Positions 1 to 9,562 are shown, counted from the stretch's first letter. The stretch is DNA of 47,583 bases from an uncultured Bacteroidia bacterium (GCA_902791945.1 CADAXR010000007.1:1-47583); one strand, 5' to 3'. Made by a program: numbers and translations. The notes: generated by a model not told the origin, from the sequence alone.

Positions 1-695
1 GCCAACGCCCCCGGCCACGCCATCTTCGGTTCCTCCGGCCGTATCGTGAAGCCCATGGACTGCAAGATCTGCGATGCCGAAGGCAACGAAGTCCCCGACG
101 GGACCCGCGGCGAGATCGTCATCCGCGGCGAGAACGTCATGGCCGGCTACTGGAAGAACCCGAAGGCGACGGCCGACACCATCGTCGACGGCTGGCTCCA
201 CACCGGCGACATGGGATACATTTGCCCGACCGACAGGGAGTTCCTCTATGTCGTGGGCCGTTTCAAATCGCTTCTCATCTCCTCCGACGGGGAGAAATAC
301 TCCCCTGAGGGCTTCGAGGACAGCCTGACCGACGGTTCCAAGTACATCTCCCAGGTCGTTCTCTACAACAACCAGAAGCCCTACACGGTGGTCCTCATCG
401 TCCCTGACTCGATCCGGAGAGCCGTGAGGGCAAGGTCGCGATGCTGGAGAAGATCCAGGCGGAGATCGACTCCTACAAGAAGGACGGTCCCCGCGGCGGC
501 ATGTTCCCGGAGCGCTGGCTTCCGACGGCGGTCATCATCTGCGACGAGGCCTTCACCATCCAGAACAAGATGGTCAATTCGACCGCGAAGATAGTTCGCG
601 GCAAGGTGGAGGAACACTATGCCGACCGCATTGAGTACGCCTACACGGCCGAAGGCAAGCAGCTTCTCAACGAGAAGAATATAGCGTCGCTATAG
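1..695 (+). pseudogene. AMP-forming long-chain acyl-CoA ligase, C-terminal part, frameshifted
   Basis: The reading frame is open from base 1 and encodes the C-terminal part of an adenylate-forming ligase that activates fatty acids to acyl-CoA. Visible family features are the region GYWKNPKAT, the conserved GWLHTGD motif and the hinge GRFKSLLISSDGEKY with the lysine-containing C-terminal subdomain. The 5' part lies outside the window. At about 407-425 the frame breaks. Codons through VVLIVPD are in frame 1, and the rest (EGKVAMLEKIQAEI onward) continues in frame 3 up to the TAG at 693-695. Both halves read as one normal ligase tail, so the break equals one lost base. It could be a true mutation or an assembly error. 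No slippery heptamer is visible that would suggest programmed frameshifting. The call of the family is secure; whether the gene is dead is not. Confidence 0.8.
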
Positions 696-713
696 CCTCC
701 GGGCCGTATCTTC

Positions 714-2189
714 ATGAAAAGGGCCATCCTCACGCTGACTGCGCTGATGCTGTTTTTTACGGCATCGGCGCAGCAAGTGCTGAGCCTTGAAGAATGCCGC
801 GAAAAGGCCGTCTCATCCAACCGCGAGCTCTCGCAGGAGCGGACGAAGGTCGAGCTCGCCGGCTACGACCGCAAGATTGCCCTCGCCAATTTCTTCCCCA
901 TTATCAGCGCGACGGGCGCGTATATGTGGAACGAGAAGAACATCTCTCTCGTTTCCGACGAGACGTCCCATAACCTGCGCAATGCGGGGGAGATAGTGAC
1001 CGGTGCGCTTGAAAAGGCGGGGGAGTACTACGAGCCGCTGCAGGAATTCCTATCGTCCCTTCCGGAGGACTTTGACCTGTCCTCCATCATCGGGGTTATA
1101 GGTAGAAACATTGACAACGACCTCCACCTTGATGTGAAGAATGTTCTCGGTGTGGTCATTTCCGTCAGGCAGCCCCTGTTCATGGGCGGCAAGATCATCT
1201 TCTCGAACCAGATCGCCAAAATGGCGGAAGAGCTCGCGCTGAACGCTTACGAAATACAGTACCTGAAGGTTATTTCCGACATCGATGTGGCGTACTGGCA
1301 GATAGTCACCATAGCCGCAAAAAAGCGTCTCGCGGAGAGCTACGCAGACCTTCTCGAGCAGATGGAGGCCGATGTGGAGAAGTCGCTGGAAGCGGGGATT
1401 TCTACGAAGTCCGACGCCCTGCAGGTCAAGGTGAAGGCGGGCGAGGCCCGGCTTATGCTCACCAAGGCGACCAACGGTCTCCGCCTGGCGAAGATGCTGC
1501 TTTGCCAGAAGACCGGCCTGCCTCTCGACAGCGAGATACTTCTCGCCGACGAGATAGTTGAGGACATCCCGGTCGCCGTGCCCGGTCCGGAGAAGGATAT
1601 GGAGCAGGTCTATGCCGACCGTCCTGAGACGAAGAGCCTTGATCTCGCGACTAAAATCTATGACAAGAAAGTAGCCGTTACCCGTGCCGACATGCTGCCC
1701 CAGGTAGCCTTCATGGCAAATTACCTCGCGAGCAACCCTTCTTTCAGCAAGGGTTTCGAGCACCGCTGGGGCGGCCGCTTCAGCGTAGGCGTGGTCGTCA
1801 ACGTCCCGATTTTCCATGGCACCGAGGCCCTGCAGAAGACAAAAAAAGCCAAGGCCGAGGCCACCCTCTATCGCGACAGGCTCGACGATGCCCGCGATAT
1901 GATAAACCTCCAGGTGACGCGGCAGCGCAAGCTTTGTGAAGAAGCCATCGAGAGGCTTGAGATGACGCGTGACGGCCTTGAAAGCGCGGAGGAGAATATG
2001 CGCACGGCCGCATCGGGCTTCGCCGCCGGTCTGATTGACACGAACACGGCTCTCGCCGCCCAGACCGGCTGGCTCCAGGCTCAGTCCGAATACATCGACG
2101 CCGCGGTCGCCCTCCAGATCGCCGTCGCTGACCTCGAGCGCGCCGAAGGCAACGTCCACCCGGCAATGCCGGATTCCAGGAAGAAATAG
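714..2189 (+). CDS. TolC-like outer membrane efflux protein
   Basis: A 491-residue protein with a cleavable signal peptide (hydrophobic stretch 4-18 ending in TASAQ) followed by two alpha-helical halves of the outer membrane efflux protein (OEP) family. The N-terminal LSLEECREKAVSSNRELSQ segment and the C-terminal AASGFAAGLIDTNTALAAQ segment are typical of Bacteroidetes TolC homologues. Such proteins form trimeric channels through the outer membrane for tripartite efflux or type I secretion. No RND pump or membrane-fusion gene sits beside it in the window, so the partner and substrate are unknown. It starts 18 bases after the acyl-CoA ligase and may be cotranscribed with it. Its stop and the stop of the antiporter coming from the other side are only 3 bases apart. 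Confidence 0.88.
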   Translation: MKRAILTLTALMLFFTASAQQVLSLEECREKAVSSNRELSQERTKVELAGYDRKIALANFFPIISATGAYMWNEKNISLVSDETSHNLRNAGEIVTGALEKAGEYYEPLQEFLSSLPEDFDLSSIIGVIGRNIDNDLHLDVKNVLGVVISVRQPLFMGGKIIFSNQIAKMAEELALNAYEIQYLKVISDIDVAYWQIVTIAAKKRLAESYADLLEQMEADVEKSLEAGISTKSDALQVKVKAGEARLMLTKATNGLRLAKMLLCQKTGLPLDSEILLADEIVEDIPVAVPGPEKDMEQVYADRPETKSLDLATKIYDKKVAVTRADMLPQVAFMANYLASNPSFSKGFEHRWGGRFSVGVVVNVPIFHGTEALQKTKKAKAEATLYRDRLDDARDMINLQVTRQRKLCEEAIERLEMTRDGLESAEENMRTAASGFAAGLIDTNTALAAQTGWLQAQSEYIDAAVALQIAVADLERAEGNVHPAMPDSRKK

Positions 2190-2192
2190 AGT

Positions 2193-4430
2193 CTATCCCA
2201 GCCAGTCCAGGGAGTCGGTCTCGCCGGCGATCCAGACGTGGTCTCCGGAGGAGAAGACGAAGTCCGGGCGGGGGTTCGTGATGACTTCTTCTCCGCGGAT
2301 CACGGAGACTATCATGCAGTGGAAGGAACGCATGTCCAGGGAGCCGAGGGCCTTTCCCGTGAGGAAGGAACTCTCGGTAAGGTCAGTCCTCACGACGTTG
2401 AATTCCTTTTCCTTGTCTCCCGCCGTCTCGGACTCTTTGAGGAAGGTCCTGAGTTTTTCGAGCTGGGCGGATGTGCCGACGGCGATGATGCGGTCGCCGG
2501 GGTAGAGGACGGTGTCGACTCCCGGGATGACGAAGGAGTGGGAGCCGCGCTGGATCTTTACGACGTTGGCCCCGCTGTTTCTGCGGAGATCTGCCTCCTT
2601 GAGGCTCAGGCCGGCTATGGTGGAGTCGGGGGAGAGATCGAATGTTTCGATCATTACGTCGTATTCAGAGAGGGTCTCGCCTATTGTCGTCGCCACCGGG
2701 GCCTTCTTGCGCCGGAGGGTCTCCTTCTCGTTGAGGTTCGCGAGGAAACGGCCCTCGAGGCCGGTAAACCTCCGCGCGTATTTACGCGAAAGTACAATCA
2801 GGGCCCCCGCCCCTATAAGTATAAGAAGGATGCTCCATCCGGCCAGCGTGACATAGCTGGAAATGACCGCCGTAATGATTGCCGTCACTATGAATATACG
2901 GCCTATGAAAAGGCCGAGGAGCGGCAGGGCGTTGCCGGAGTCCTTCTTGAGCGCGTTGATCTGGGCGGTCATCGAGCCTTTGTTGACCCCGAGCCCGTAG
3001 AGGAACGGCGTCATGGCAAGGATCGTCACCGCTGCGTTGAAGGAGTCACGGAGCGTACTGCTCCAGGAGGAGAACAGCTTCTCGGAGAGCGGTGCAAGAT
3101 ACAGCTTTGATGCTATGAAGATGGCGGAAATGACCACTCCGTAGAGCAGGATCCGGATGACATAACTTGTAAGGAGTTCCTTCCAGACGCTGCTTTCGGC
3201 GGCGGATTTTTTCTTTTTCGGCTGGGCGTCTATGCGCGTGAGGAGCTTTTCGGGCAGTTTGGCGGCGAGCAGTCTGTGGGCCGGCGCCCCAAGTTTGATC
3301 ATATACGGTGTCGTAAACGTGGTAATGACGGACACGGATATGATTACCGGATAGATGAACTCCCTCATGACCCCGAGGCTGACCCCGAGGCCGGCAAGGA
3401 TGAAGCCGAACTCTCCGAGCTGGGCCAGGCTGAAGCCTGTGCGCACACCTGTCTCGAGCCCGCTGCCGGTCAGGATGGCGCCGGCGGCGGTGAAGATTAT
3501 GTGGGTTATGATTACAAAGAACACCAGGAAGATAATGATGCCCCAGTGCTCCAGGATGGCGGACGGGGCTATCATCATGCCCACCGAGACAAAGAATATG
3601 GCGCCGAAAAGGTCCTTTATCGGGTGGGTCAGTTTCTCTATGTGTTCGCTTTCTACCGTCTCCGCAAGGATGGAACCCATGACGAACGCTCCGAGGGCGG
3701 AGGAGAAACCTACCGCGGAGGCAAGCGTCACCATCCCGAAGCAGAGGCCTGCCGAGACGAGAAGGAGTATCTCGTCGTTGAGATACTTTCTCGTCTGCTT
3801 CAGGATGGACGGGATCAGGTATATTCCGACGAGGAACCACAGGATAAGGAAAAACAGGAGCTTGCCGAGGTTGAACACCATCTCCTTGCCCTCGAACTTG
3901 TTGGACACCGCCATCGTGGAGAGGAGGACCATCAGGATGATGGCTATGAGGTCCTCCACCACGAGGGTGCCGAAGACAAGCCCTGCGAAGGGCTTCTTCT
4001 TGAGGCCCATGTCGTCGTAGGACTTGATGACGACGGCGGTGGAAGACATTCCGAGCAGCCCTCCGAGGAATATGCTCTCCATGTCAGTCCAGCCCAGCGC
4101 CTGTCCCGAGACGAAGCCCAGGATGAAAACACCGGCGGCCTTGGTCCCTGCCGTCACAAGGGCCCCGGCCCCGACTTTCAGCAACTTTTTGAAGCTGAAC
4201 TCCAGTCCGAGACCGAACATCATGAAGATAAGGCCTATCTCAGACCACTGACTGACAGATTCGGCGCTTGTGATGTTGAAGAAGAAATGGAAATGGGGGC
4301 CGATGAGGAAACCGGCTATAATGTAGCCGATTACCAGCGGCTGTTTCAGCGCCCTGGAGATAATGGTGAATACTCCCGCCGAGATAAGGATCAGGGCGAG
4401 GTCACGGACAAGATTGAGCTCTTCGCCCAT
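2193..4430 (-). CDS. CPA2-family monovalent cation:proton antiporter with RCK_C domains
   Basis: A 745-residue inner membrane protein. Residues about 1-390 form the multi-helix sodium/proton exchanger domain of the CPA2 (KefB/GerN-like) family, with a run of hydrophobic helices starting at residue 8 and the conserved segment IGYIIAGFLIGP. A charged linker rich in lysine (about 400-410) precedes further membrane segments (about 420-560). The tail holds two RCK_C/TrkA_C-type regulatory domains (about 590-670 and 675-745), which in this family bind ligands and gate transport. No TrkA_N nucleotide-binding fold is evident. The role is likely potassium or sodium efflux against protons in pH or osmotic control. 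It follows murA with a 1-base gap, as the last gene of the dnaX-lptB-murA cluster. Ion specificity cannot be read from the sequence. Confidence 0.88.
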   Translation of the reverse strand: MGEELNLVRDLALILISAGVFTIISRALKQPLVIGYIIAGFLIGPHFHFFFNITSAESVSQWSEIGLIFMMFGLGLEFSFKKLLKVGAGALVTAGTKAAGVFILGFVSGQALGWTDMESIFLGGLLGMSSTAVVIKSYDDMGLKKKPFAGLVFGTLVVEDLIAIILMVLLSTMAVSNKFEGKEMVFNLGKLLFFLILWFLVGIYLIPSILKQTRKYLNDEILLLVSAGLCFGMVTLASAVGFSSALGAFVMGSILAETVESEHIEKLTHPIKDLFGAIFFVSVGMMIAPSAILEHWGIIIFLVFFVIITHIIFTAAGAILTGSGLETGVRTGFSLAQLGEFGFILAGLGVSLGVMREFIYPVIISVSVITTFTTPYMIKLGAPAHRLLAAKLPEKLLTRIDAQPKKKKSAAESSVWKELLTSYVIRILLYGVVISAIFIASKLYLAPLSEKLFSSWSSTLRDSFNAAVTILAMTPFLYGLGVNKGSMTAQINALKKDSGNALPLLGLFIGRIFIVTAIITAVISSYVTLAGWSILLILIGAGALIVLSRKYARRFTGLEGRFLANLNEKETLRRKKAPVATTIGETLSEYDVMIETFDLSPDSTIAGLSLKEADLRRNSGANVVKIQRGSHSFVIPGVDTVLYPGDRIIAVGTSAQLEKLRTFLKESETAGDKEKEFNVVRTDLTESSFLTGKALGSLDMRSFHCMIVSVIRGEEVITNPRPDFVFSSGDHVWIAGETDSLDWLG

Positions 4431-4431
4431 C

Positions 4432-5745
4432 CTATATGCGGGTTATCGCCGCGCCGAGGGTGTTGAGGCGCGTGTCGATGTCTTCGTAGCCGCGGTCGAT
4501 CTGGTCGATGTTGCCGATGATGCTGGTGCCCTTGGCGGACATCGCGGCAAGCAGCATCGCGATACCGGCCCTGATGTCGGGGGACAGCATCTTGCCGGCA
4601 CGGAGGCGGAAATTGTGGTCGTGGCCTATGACTACGGCGCGGTGGGGGTCGCAGAGGATAATCTGGGCGCCCATGTCGATCAGGTGGTCGACGAAGAAGA
4701 GCCTGCTCTCGAACATCTTCTGGTGGATGAGCACCGAGCCGCGGCACTGGGTCGCCACGACGAGGATGACGCTGAGAAGGTCCGGGGTGAGGCCCGGCCA
4801 GGGGGCGTCGGCGATCGTCATAATGGAGCCGTCGAGGAAGGACTCGATCACGTAGCTGTCCTGGGCGGGGACGAAGATATCGTCGCCCCTCTGCTCCAGC
4901 TGCACCCCGATCCGCCTGAAGGCTTCGGGGATGATGCCGAGGTTCTGGTACGAGACGTCCTTGATGGTGATGGCGCTCTGGTTGATTGCGGCCATGCCTA
5001 TGAAGGATCCGACTTCGATCATGTCGGGGAGAACCCTGTGGGATGCGCCGTGGAGGCTTTCCACGCCGTGGACCGTAAGGAGGTTGGAGCCTATGCCTTC
5101 AATCCTGGCGCCCATCGCCGTCAGCAGCCTTGAAAGCTGCTGGATGTAGGGCTCGCAGGCAGCGTTATAAATCACCGTCTTGCCCTCTGCGAGGGAGGCG
5201 GCCATGAGGATGTTGGCCGTACCTGTCACGGAAGCCTCGTCGAGAAGCATATAGGTCCCCTTCAGGGAACGTCCTTCCGGAAGGCTCAGGAAGTAGGCTC
5301 TCCTTTCCTGGTTGTATTCAAGGTCGGCTCCGAGGTTCTGGAGGCCGATGATATGCGTGTCGACCCTGCGGCGTCCTATCTTGTCGCCCCCCGGCTTGGG
5401 GAAGTAAACCTTCCCGAAGCGGGCGAGGAGCGGACCCGCCAGCATCACCGAGCCGCGCAGCTTGGCGCAGCGCTTTACAAAGTCCTTGCTGGAGAGGTAC
5501 TCCTCGTCCAGTTCGTCGGCAAGGAAGGAGTAGTCGCCTTTGGAGTGGCGCGTAATCTTTACTCCTATCCCTTCGAGGAGGCCTATCAGGTTCTTGACGT
5601 CAAGAATCTCCGGCACGTTGGAGATGCGTACTTCCTCTTTTGTCAGAAGGATTGCGCTGATTACTTCCAGCGCCTCGTTCTTGGCGCCTTGCGGAGTTAT
5701 GCTCCCGCTCAGGGTATGTCCACCTTCAATTGAGAATGATGCCAT
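4432..5745 (-). CDS. murA: UDP-N-acetylglucosamine 1-carboxyvinyltransferase
   Basis: MurA transfers enolpyruvate from phosphoenolpyruvate to UDP-GlcNAc, the first committed step of peptidoglycan synthesis, in the cytoplasm. The 437-residue protein has the usual length. The GAKNEALE motif near residues 20-27 contains the conserved Lys22-Asn23 pair. In the catalytic loop the normal Cys (Cys115 in E. coli, motif PGGCxIG) is replaced by Asp121 in PGGDKIG. That change is known from other MurA enzymes, including that of Mycobacterium tuberculosis, to keep activity but abolish covalent inactivation by fosfomycin. To my knowledge the Asp form is also usual in Bacteroidales. The gene lies 5 bases after lptB and 1 base before the antiporter. 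Identification is near certain. Confidence 0.97.
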   Translation of the reverse strand: MASFSIEGGHTLSGSITPQGAKNEALEVISAILLTKEEVRISNVPEILDVKNLIGLLEGIGVKITRHSKGDYSFLADELDEEYLSSKDFVKRCAKLRGSVMLAGPLLARFGKVYFPKPGGDKIGRRRVDTHIIGLQNLGADLEYNQERRAYFLSLPEGRSLKGTYMLLDEASVTGTANILMAASLAEGKTVIYNAACEPYIQQLSRLLTAMGARIEGIGSNLLTVHGVESLHGASHRVLPDMIEVGSFIGMAAINQSAITIKDVSYQNLGIIPEAFRRIGVQLEQRGDDIFVPAQDSYVIESFLDGSIMTIADAPWPGLTPDLLSVILVVATQCRGSVLIHQKMFESRLFFVDHLIDMGAQIILCDPHRAVVIGHDHNFRLRAGKMLSPDIRAGIAMLLAAMSAKGTSIIGNIDQIDRGYEDIDTRLNTLGAAITRI

Positions 5746-5750
5746 TTTTG

Positions 5751-6527
<777 letters not shown>

Positions 6528-6533
6528 TGCGGA

Positions 6534-8315
6534 CTATTTTACGTCGAGGGAAAGCTGGGAGACGAGCTCGCGGACTTCGCCGTTTTTCTCTATGAGGTCC
6601 TTCGCCTTTTCTTCCGGCATATAGAGGACCTTTTCAGTCTTTTCCTCGGGGGTGACGGTTATGGAGATGTTGATTTTGGGGTAGGAAAGGGAGGTGCGCA
6701 GAAGGGTCTCCATCTCGCGCAGGAGCCTTTCCTCCAGCCACGCCTTCTGGGCGTCGTTGACCACCTCGAAGGAGACGACCCTCAGGTCTTCCTCTTCGGA
6801 AATGACGACGTCTTTTGCCGTCAGGGTGTTCTTGAGGCGGACCATCTTGGGATATTTGGCCGTGAGGGCGTCCACCATGCCGGACCAGCCGGCCTTGATG
6901 GCCTCGTCGGACGGCGCTTCGGCTGCTGCGGCCGCTTCCTCTTCGGCCTTCTGCTCCGTCTTCTTCTCCGGCTCCGTCATGATGCCGGCAAGGGAAAGTG
7001 AGGCCGCGGCGCTCTTGCGGCGGCGGGGAGCGGCGGGCTCGGCGTCGGCTGAAGCGGCAGGCGCTTCGGCGGGCTTGGATTTCTCGGCTTCGCTCGAAAT
7101 GACAGGAGCCTCTGCGGGCTTCGGAGCCGGTGCCTCGGCGGGCTTCGGGGCGGGTTTGGATTTCTCGGCTTCGCTCGAAATGACAGGAGGGGTGCTCGAA
7201 ATGACAGGGGTGGGCGCCGGGGCGGCCTGGAGGAAGGAGAGCTTCATCAGGGCGTACTCGATGTGGAGGCGGGGGTTGACGGCGGACTTGTAGCCGGATT
7301 CGCACTGGGTGGTTACGCCGAGGGCGTCATAGAGGAACTTGAGGGGGCAGCGGGCCGCCTGCTCGCGGTAGCCGTCCTTAAGCGAGTCCGGAAGGTCCAG
7401 CAGGGCGTCGAGCCCGGCGGTCTTTGCGACGACGAGGTCGCGCAGGTGCGAGCTTAGGGCCGCCACGAAATGGAGGGCGTTGAAGCCCTTGGCGAGTATT
7501 TTGTCGAAGGTAATGAGCGCGGAAGCGTAGTCTCCCTTGAGGAAATTGTCCACGAGGGTGAAGCAGTACTCGTAGTCGAGGACACCGAGGTTGCGGATGA
7601 CGTCCTCATAGTGGATGTCGGTCCCGCAGAAGGCGACGGTCTGGTCGAAGATGGTGAGGGCGTCCCTCATCGCACCGTCGGCCTGGGTCGCAATGACGTG
7701 GAGCGACTTGTCGTCGATGGTCACCCCTTCCTTTTCCGCGATCATCCTGAGGTTTTTGACCGCGTCGGAGACGCTGATCCTGTTGAAATCGTAGGTCTGG
7801 CAGCGGGAGAGGATGGTGGGGAGTATTTTGTGTTTCTCCGTGGTCGCGAGGATGAATATGGCGTGTGCCGGGGGCTCTTCAAGCGTCTTGAGGAACGCGT
7901 TGAAAGCCGAGGCGCTCAGCATGTGGACCTCGTCGATGATATAGACGCTGTATTTTCCGACGGGCGGCGGCACCTGGACTTTCTCCATCAGCGTCTTGAT
8001 GTCATCGACGCTGTTGTTGGAGGCGGCGTCGAGCTCGTGGATGCAGTAGGACCTGCCTTCTGCGAAGGAAAGGCACGACTCGCACTCGCCGCAGGGCTCC
8101 ATGTCCGGCCCGGGGTTCGTGCAGTTGATCATCTTGGCGAAGATCCTCGCCGTGGTCGTCTTTCCGACGCCGCGGGGGCCGCAGAAAAGGTAGGCGTGGG
8201 CGAGCTGGCCCCTCGCGATGGAGTTTTTGAGGGTGCGGGCGATGTTGTCCTGGCCGATGAGCGTCTCGAACGACTCCGGCCGGTATTTTCTTGCTGATAC
8301 GATATACTGGCTCAT
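6534..8315 (-). CDS. dnaX: DNA polymerase III subunit gamma/tau
   Basis: The clamp-loader ATPase, 593 residues. The N-terminal AAA+ core (about 1-370) has Walker A GPRGVGKTT, the zinc module with the cysteines of NCTNP and CGECESC, the Walker B/DE motif IIDEVHML and the sensor/arginine-finger region LSRCQTYDF. A low-complexity Pro/Ala/Lys linker (about 370-450) follows, then a C-terminal domain that would contact the polymerase. The linker contains VISSEAEKSKP twice and a shortened VISS once, each encoded by a copy of a short DNA repeat (see 7078-7206). No A-rich slippery heptamer of the E. coli dnaX type is evident, so a separate gamma form is not predicted. The first gene of the dnaX-lptB-murA-antiporter cluster. 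A TATATTTG box ends only 6 bases before the ATG. Confidence 0.96.
   Translation of the reverse strand: MSQYIVSARKYRPESFETLIGQDNIARTLKNSIARGQLAHAYLFCGPRGVGKTTTARIFAKMINCTNPGPDMEPCGECESCLSFAEGRSYCIHELDAASNNSVDDIKTLMEKVQVPPPVGKYSVYIIDEVHMLSASAFNAFLKTLEEPPAHAIFILATTEKHKILPTILSRCQTYDFNRISVSDAVKNLRMIAEKEGVTIDDKSLHVIATQADGAMRDALTIFDQTVAFCGTDIHYEDVIRNLGVLDYEYCFTLVDNFLKGDYASALITFDKILAKGFNALHFVAALSSHLRDLVVAKTAGLDALLDLPDSLKDGYREQAARCPLKFLYDALGVTTQCESGYKSAVNPRLHIEYALMKLSFLQAAPAPTPVISSTPPVISSEAEKSKPAPKPAEAPAPKPAEAPVISSEAEKSKPAEAPAASADAEPAAPRRRKSAAASLSLAGIMTEPEKKTEQKAEEEAAAAAEAPSDEAIKAGWSGMVDALTAKYPKMVRLKNTLTAKDVVISEEEDLRVVSFEVVNDAQKAWLEERLLREMETLLRTSLSYPKINISITVTPEEKTEKVLYMPEEKAKDLIEKNGEVRELVSQLSLDVK
7078..7206 (-). 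repeat. Short dispersed repeat, two full copies and one partial, inside dnaX
   Basis: On the minus strand the 27-base unit starts TGTCATTTCGAGC and ends GCCGAGAAATC. Full, identical copies lie at 7159-7185 and 7078-7104, 81 bases apart, and a 13-base partial copy (the TGTCATTTCGAGC end) lies at 7194-7206. All three are in the same dnaX frame and are read as VISSEAEKS or its start. A fourth copy differing at two bases is found far away at 44731-44757, which shows that this is a dispersed DNA element rather than a protein-level repeat alone. Elements of this sequence type are, to my knowledge, scattered through many Bacteroidetes genomes. Confidence 0.85.
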
Positions 8316-8321
8316 AACTTA

Positions 8322-8329
8322 CAAATATA
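8322..8329 (-). promoter_or_regulatory. Candidate -7 box for dnaX
   Basis: The minus strand reads TATATTTG, an exact fit to the Bacteroidetes TAnnTTTG -7 element, ending 6 bases before the dnaX ATG. No clear TTTG -33 box is present at the expected distance. If used, transcription would start at or next to the start codon and give a leaderless or nearly leaderless mRNA. Confidence 0.45.
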
Positions 8330-8345
8330 ATAAAAAACGGTGATT

Positions 8346-8377
8346 ATTGCTTGTTTCGGCGGAATTGTGTAGATTTG
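8346..8377 (+). promoter_or_regulatory. Candidate promoter of the response regulator-cmk-ispH cluster
   Basis: TAGATTTG at 8370-8377 fits the Bacteroidetes TAnnTTTG -7 consensus exactly. ATTG at 8346-8349, 20 bases upstream, matches the -33 TTTG element at three of four bases. The start codon at 8400 would follow a leader of roughly 15-20 bases. Confidence 0.5.
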
Positions 8378-8399
8378 TACCTGTCGTAAACGAGCGATT

Positions 8400-9554
8400 A
8401 TGAAGATTCTGATTGTCGATGACGAAAAAGCGATACGCAACTCCATCAAGGACATCCTCGAAATGGAGGACTACTCCGTGGAGACGGCTGAGAACGGCGT
8501 TGAAGCGGTAGCAAAGGCCTCGAAGGAGAAATTCGACGCTATTATATGCGATATAAAGATGCCCGAGATGGACGGCATCGAAGTGCTGGACAGGCTTGTC
8601 GCCGACGGGATCGAGAGCCCCGTCATCATGCTTTCCGGCCACGGCGACCTGGAGACCGCCGTGACCTGCATCAAGAAGGGCGCCTTCGATTTCATCAGCA
8701 AGCCGCCGGACATCAACCGCATCCTCATCACCATAAAGAACGCGACGGACAAGGCCAACCTCGTGACCCAGACCCGCATCCTCAAGAAAAAGGTCTATGG
8801 CCAGGACATAATCGGCAGCGCGGAGGCTGTAGGGCATCTCAAGGACATGATAGCCAAGGTGGCCCCCACCTCGGCGAGCGTGCTCATCACCGGGCCCAAC
8901 GGCAGCGGCAAGGAGCTCGTCGCCCAGAACCTCTACCAGATGTCCAACCGTTCGATGGGGCCGTATGTGGAGGTCAACTGTGCCGCGATTCCCCCGGAGC
9001 TCATCGACAGCGAGCTCTTCGGACACAAGAAAGGCTCCTTCACATCCGCGATCCGCGACCATAAGGGCAAGTTCGAGCAGGCCGACGGCGGGACCATATT
9101 CCTCGACGAGATCGGCGACATGTCGCTTGCGGCGCAGGCAAAAGTGCTCCGCGTCCTTCAGGAGAAAAAGCTCACCCCCGTCGGCGGCGACAAAGAAATC
9201 AGCGTCGACGTCAGGGTCATAGCGGCGACCAACAAGAACCTCCGCGAGGAGATCGAAAAGGGCAATTTCCGCGAGGACCTCTATCACCGTCTCAGCGTCA
9301 TCGTGATCAAGGTTCCTTCGCTTGAGGAGCGAAGGGAGGACATCCCTGAGCTGATCAGCCATTTCGCCGAGAGGATAGCCTCCGACAGCGGAGAGCCCGT
9401 CAGGTCATTCTCCCCGGAGGCCGTGAAGCTTCTCAAGGAAAAGAACTGGCCCGGCAACATCCGTGAGCTCCGCAACGTCGTCCACCGCCTGATCATCCTC
9501 GGCGGCGACCCTGTCTCCGCCGCGGACGTCCGTGATAATGTAGATATAAACTGA
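8400..9554 (+). CDS. Sigma-54-type response regulator lacking the DNA-binding domain
   Basis: A 384-residue NtrC/AtoC-like protein. Residues 1-118 form the receiver domain, with acidic pocket Asp7-Asp8, phosphoacceptor Asp51 (ICDIKMPEMDG) and Lys101-type KPPD. Residues about 140-365 form the sigma-54 AAA+ ATPase, with Walker A GPNGSGKE (165-172), the sigma-54 contact loop as GSFTSA (212-217) instead of GAFTGA, Walker B FLDEIGDM (Asp236) and the sensor region ending in WPGNIRELRNVV. The chain stops about 20 residues later without the Fis-type helix-turn-helix that normally follows, so it is expected to activate from solution or through a partner. No sensor kinase is adjacent. It starts the cluster with cmk and ispH (8-base gap to cmk). 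Confidence 0.9.
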   Translation: MKILIVDDEKAIRNSIKDILEMEDYSVETAENGVEAVAKASKEKFDAIICDIKMPEMDGIEVLDRLVADGIESPVIMLSGHGDLETAVTCIKKGAFDFISKPPDINRILITIKNATDKANLVTQTRILKKKVYGQDIIGSAEAVGHLKDMIAKVAPTSASVLITGPNGSGKELVAQNLYQMSNRSMGPYVEVNCAAIPPELIDSELFGHKKGSFTSAIRDHKGKFEQADGGTIFLDEIGDMSLAAQAKVLRVLQEKKLTPVGGDKEISVDVRVIAATNKNLREEIEKGNFREDLYHRLSVIVIKVPSLEERREDIPELISHFAERIASDSGEPVRSFSPEAVKLLKEKNWPGNIRELRNVVHRLIILGGDPVSAADVRDNVDIN

Positions 9555-9562
9555 GCAGATAT

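Noticed and set aside
400..440. Programmed ribosomal frameshifting in the acyl-CoA ligase.
   Set aside because: No slippery heptamer or downstream structure is visible, and the family has no known programmed shift; mutation or assembly error is simpler.
6534..8315. Programmed frameshift making a short gamma form of DnaX.
   Set aside because: No A-rich slippery site of the known type was found in the gene on reading it through.
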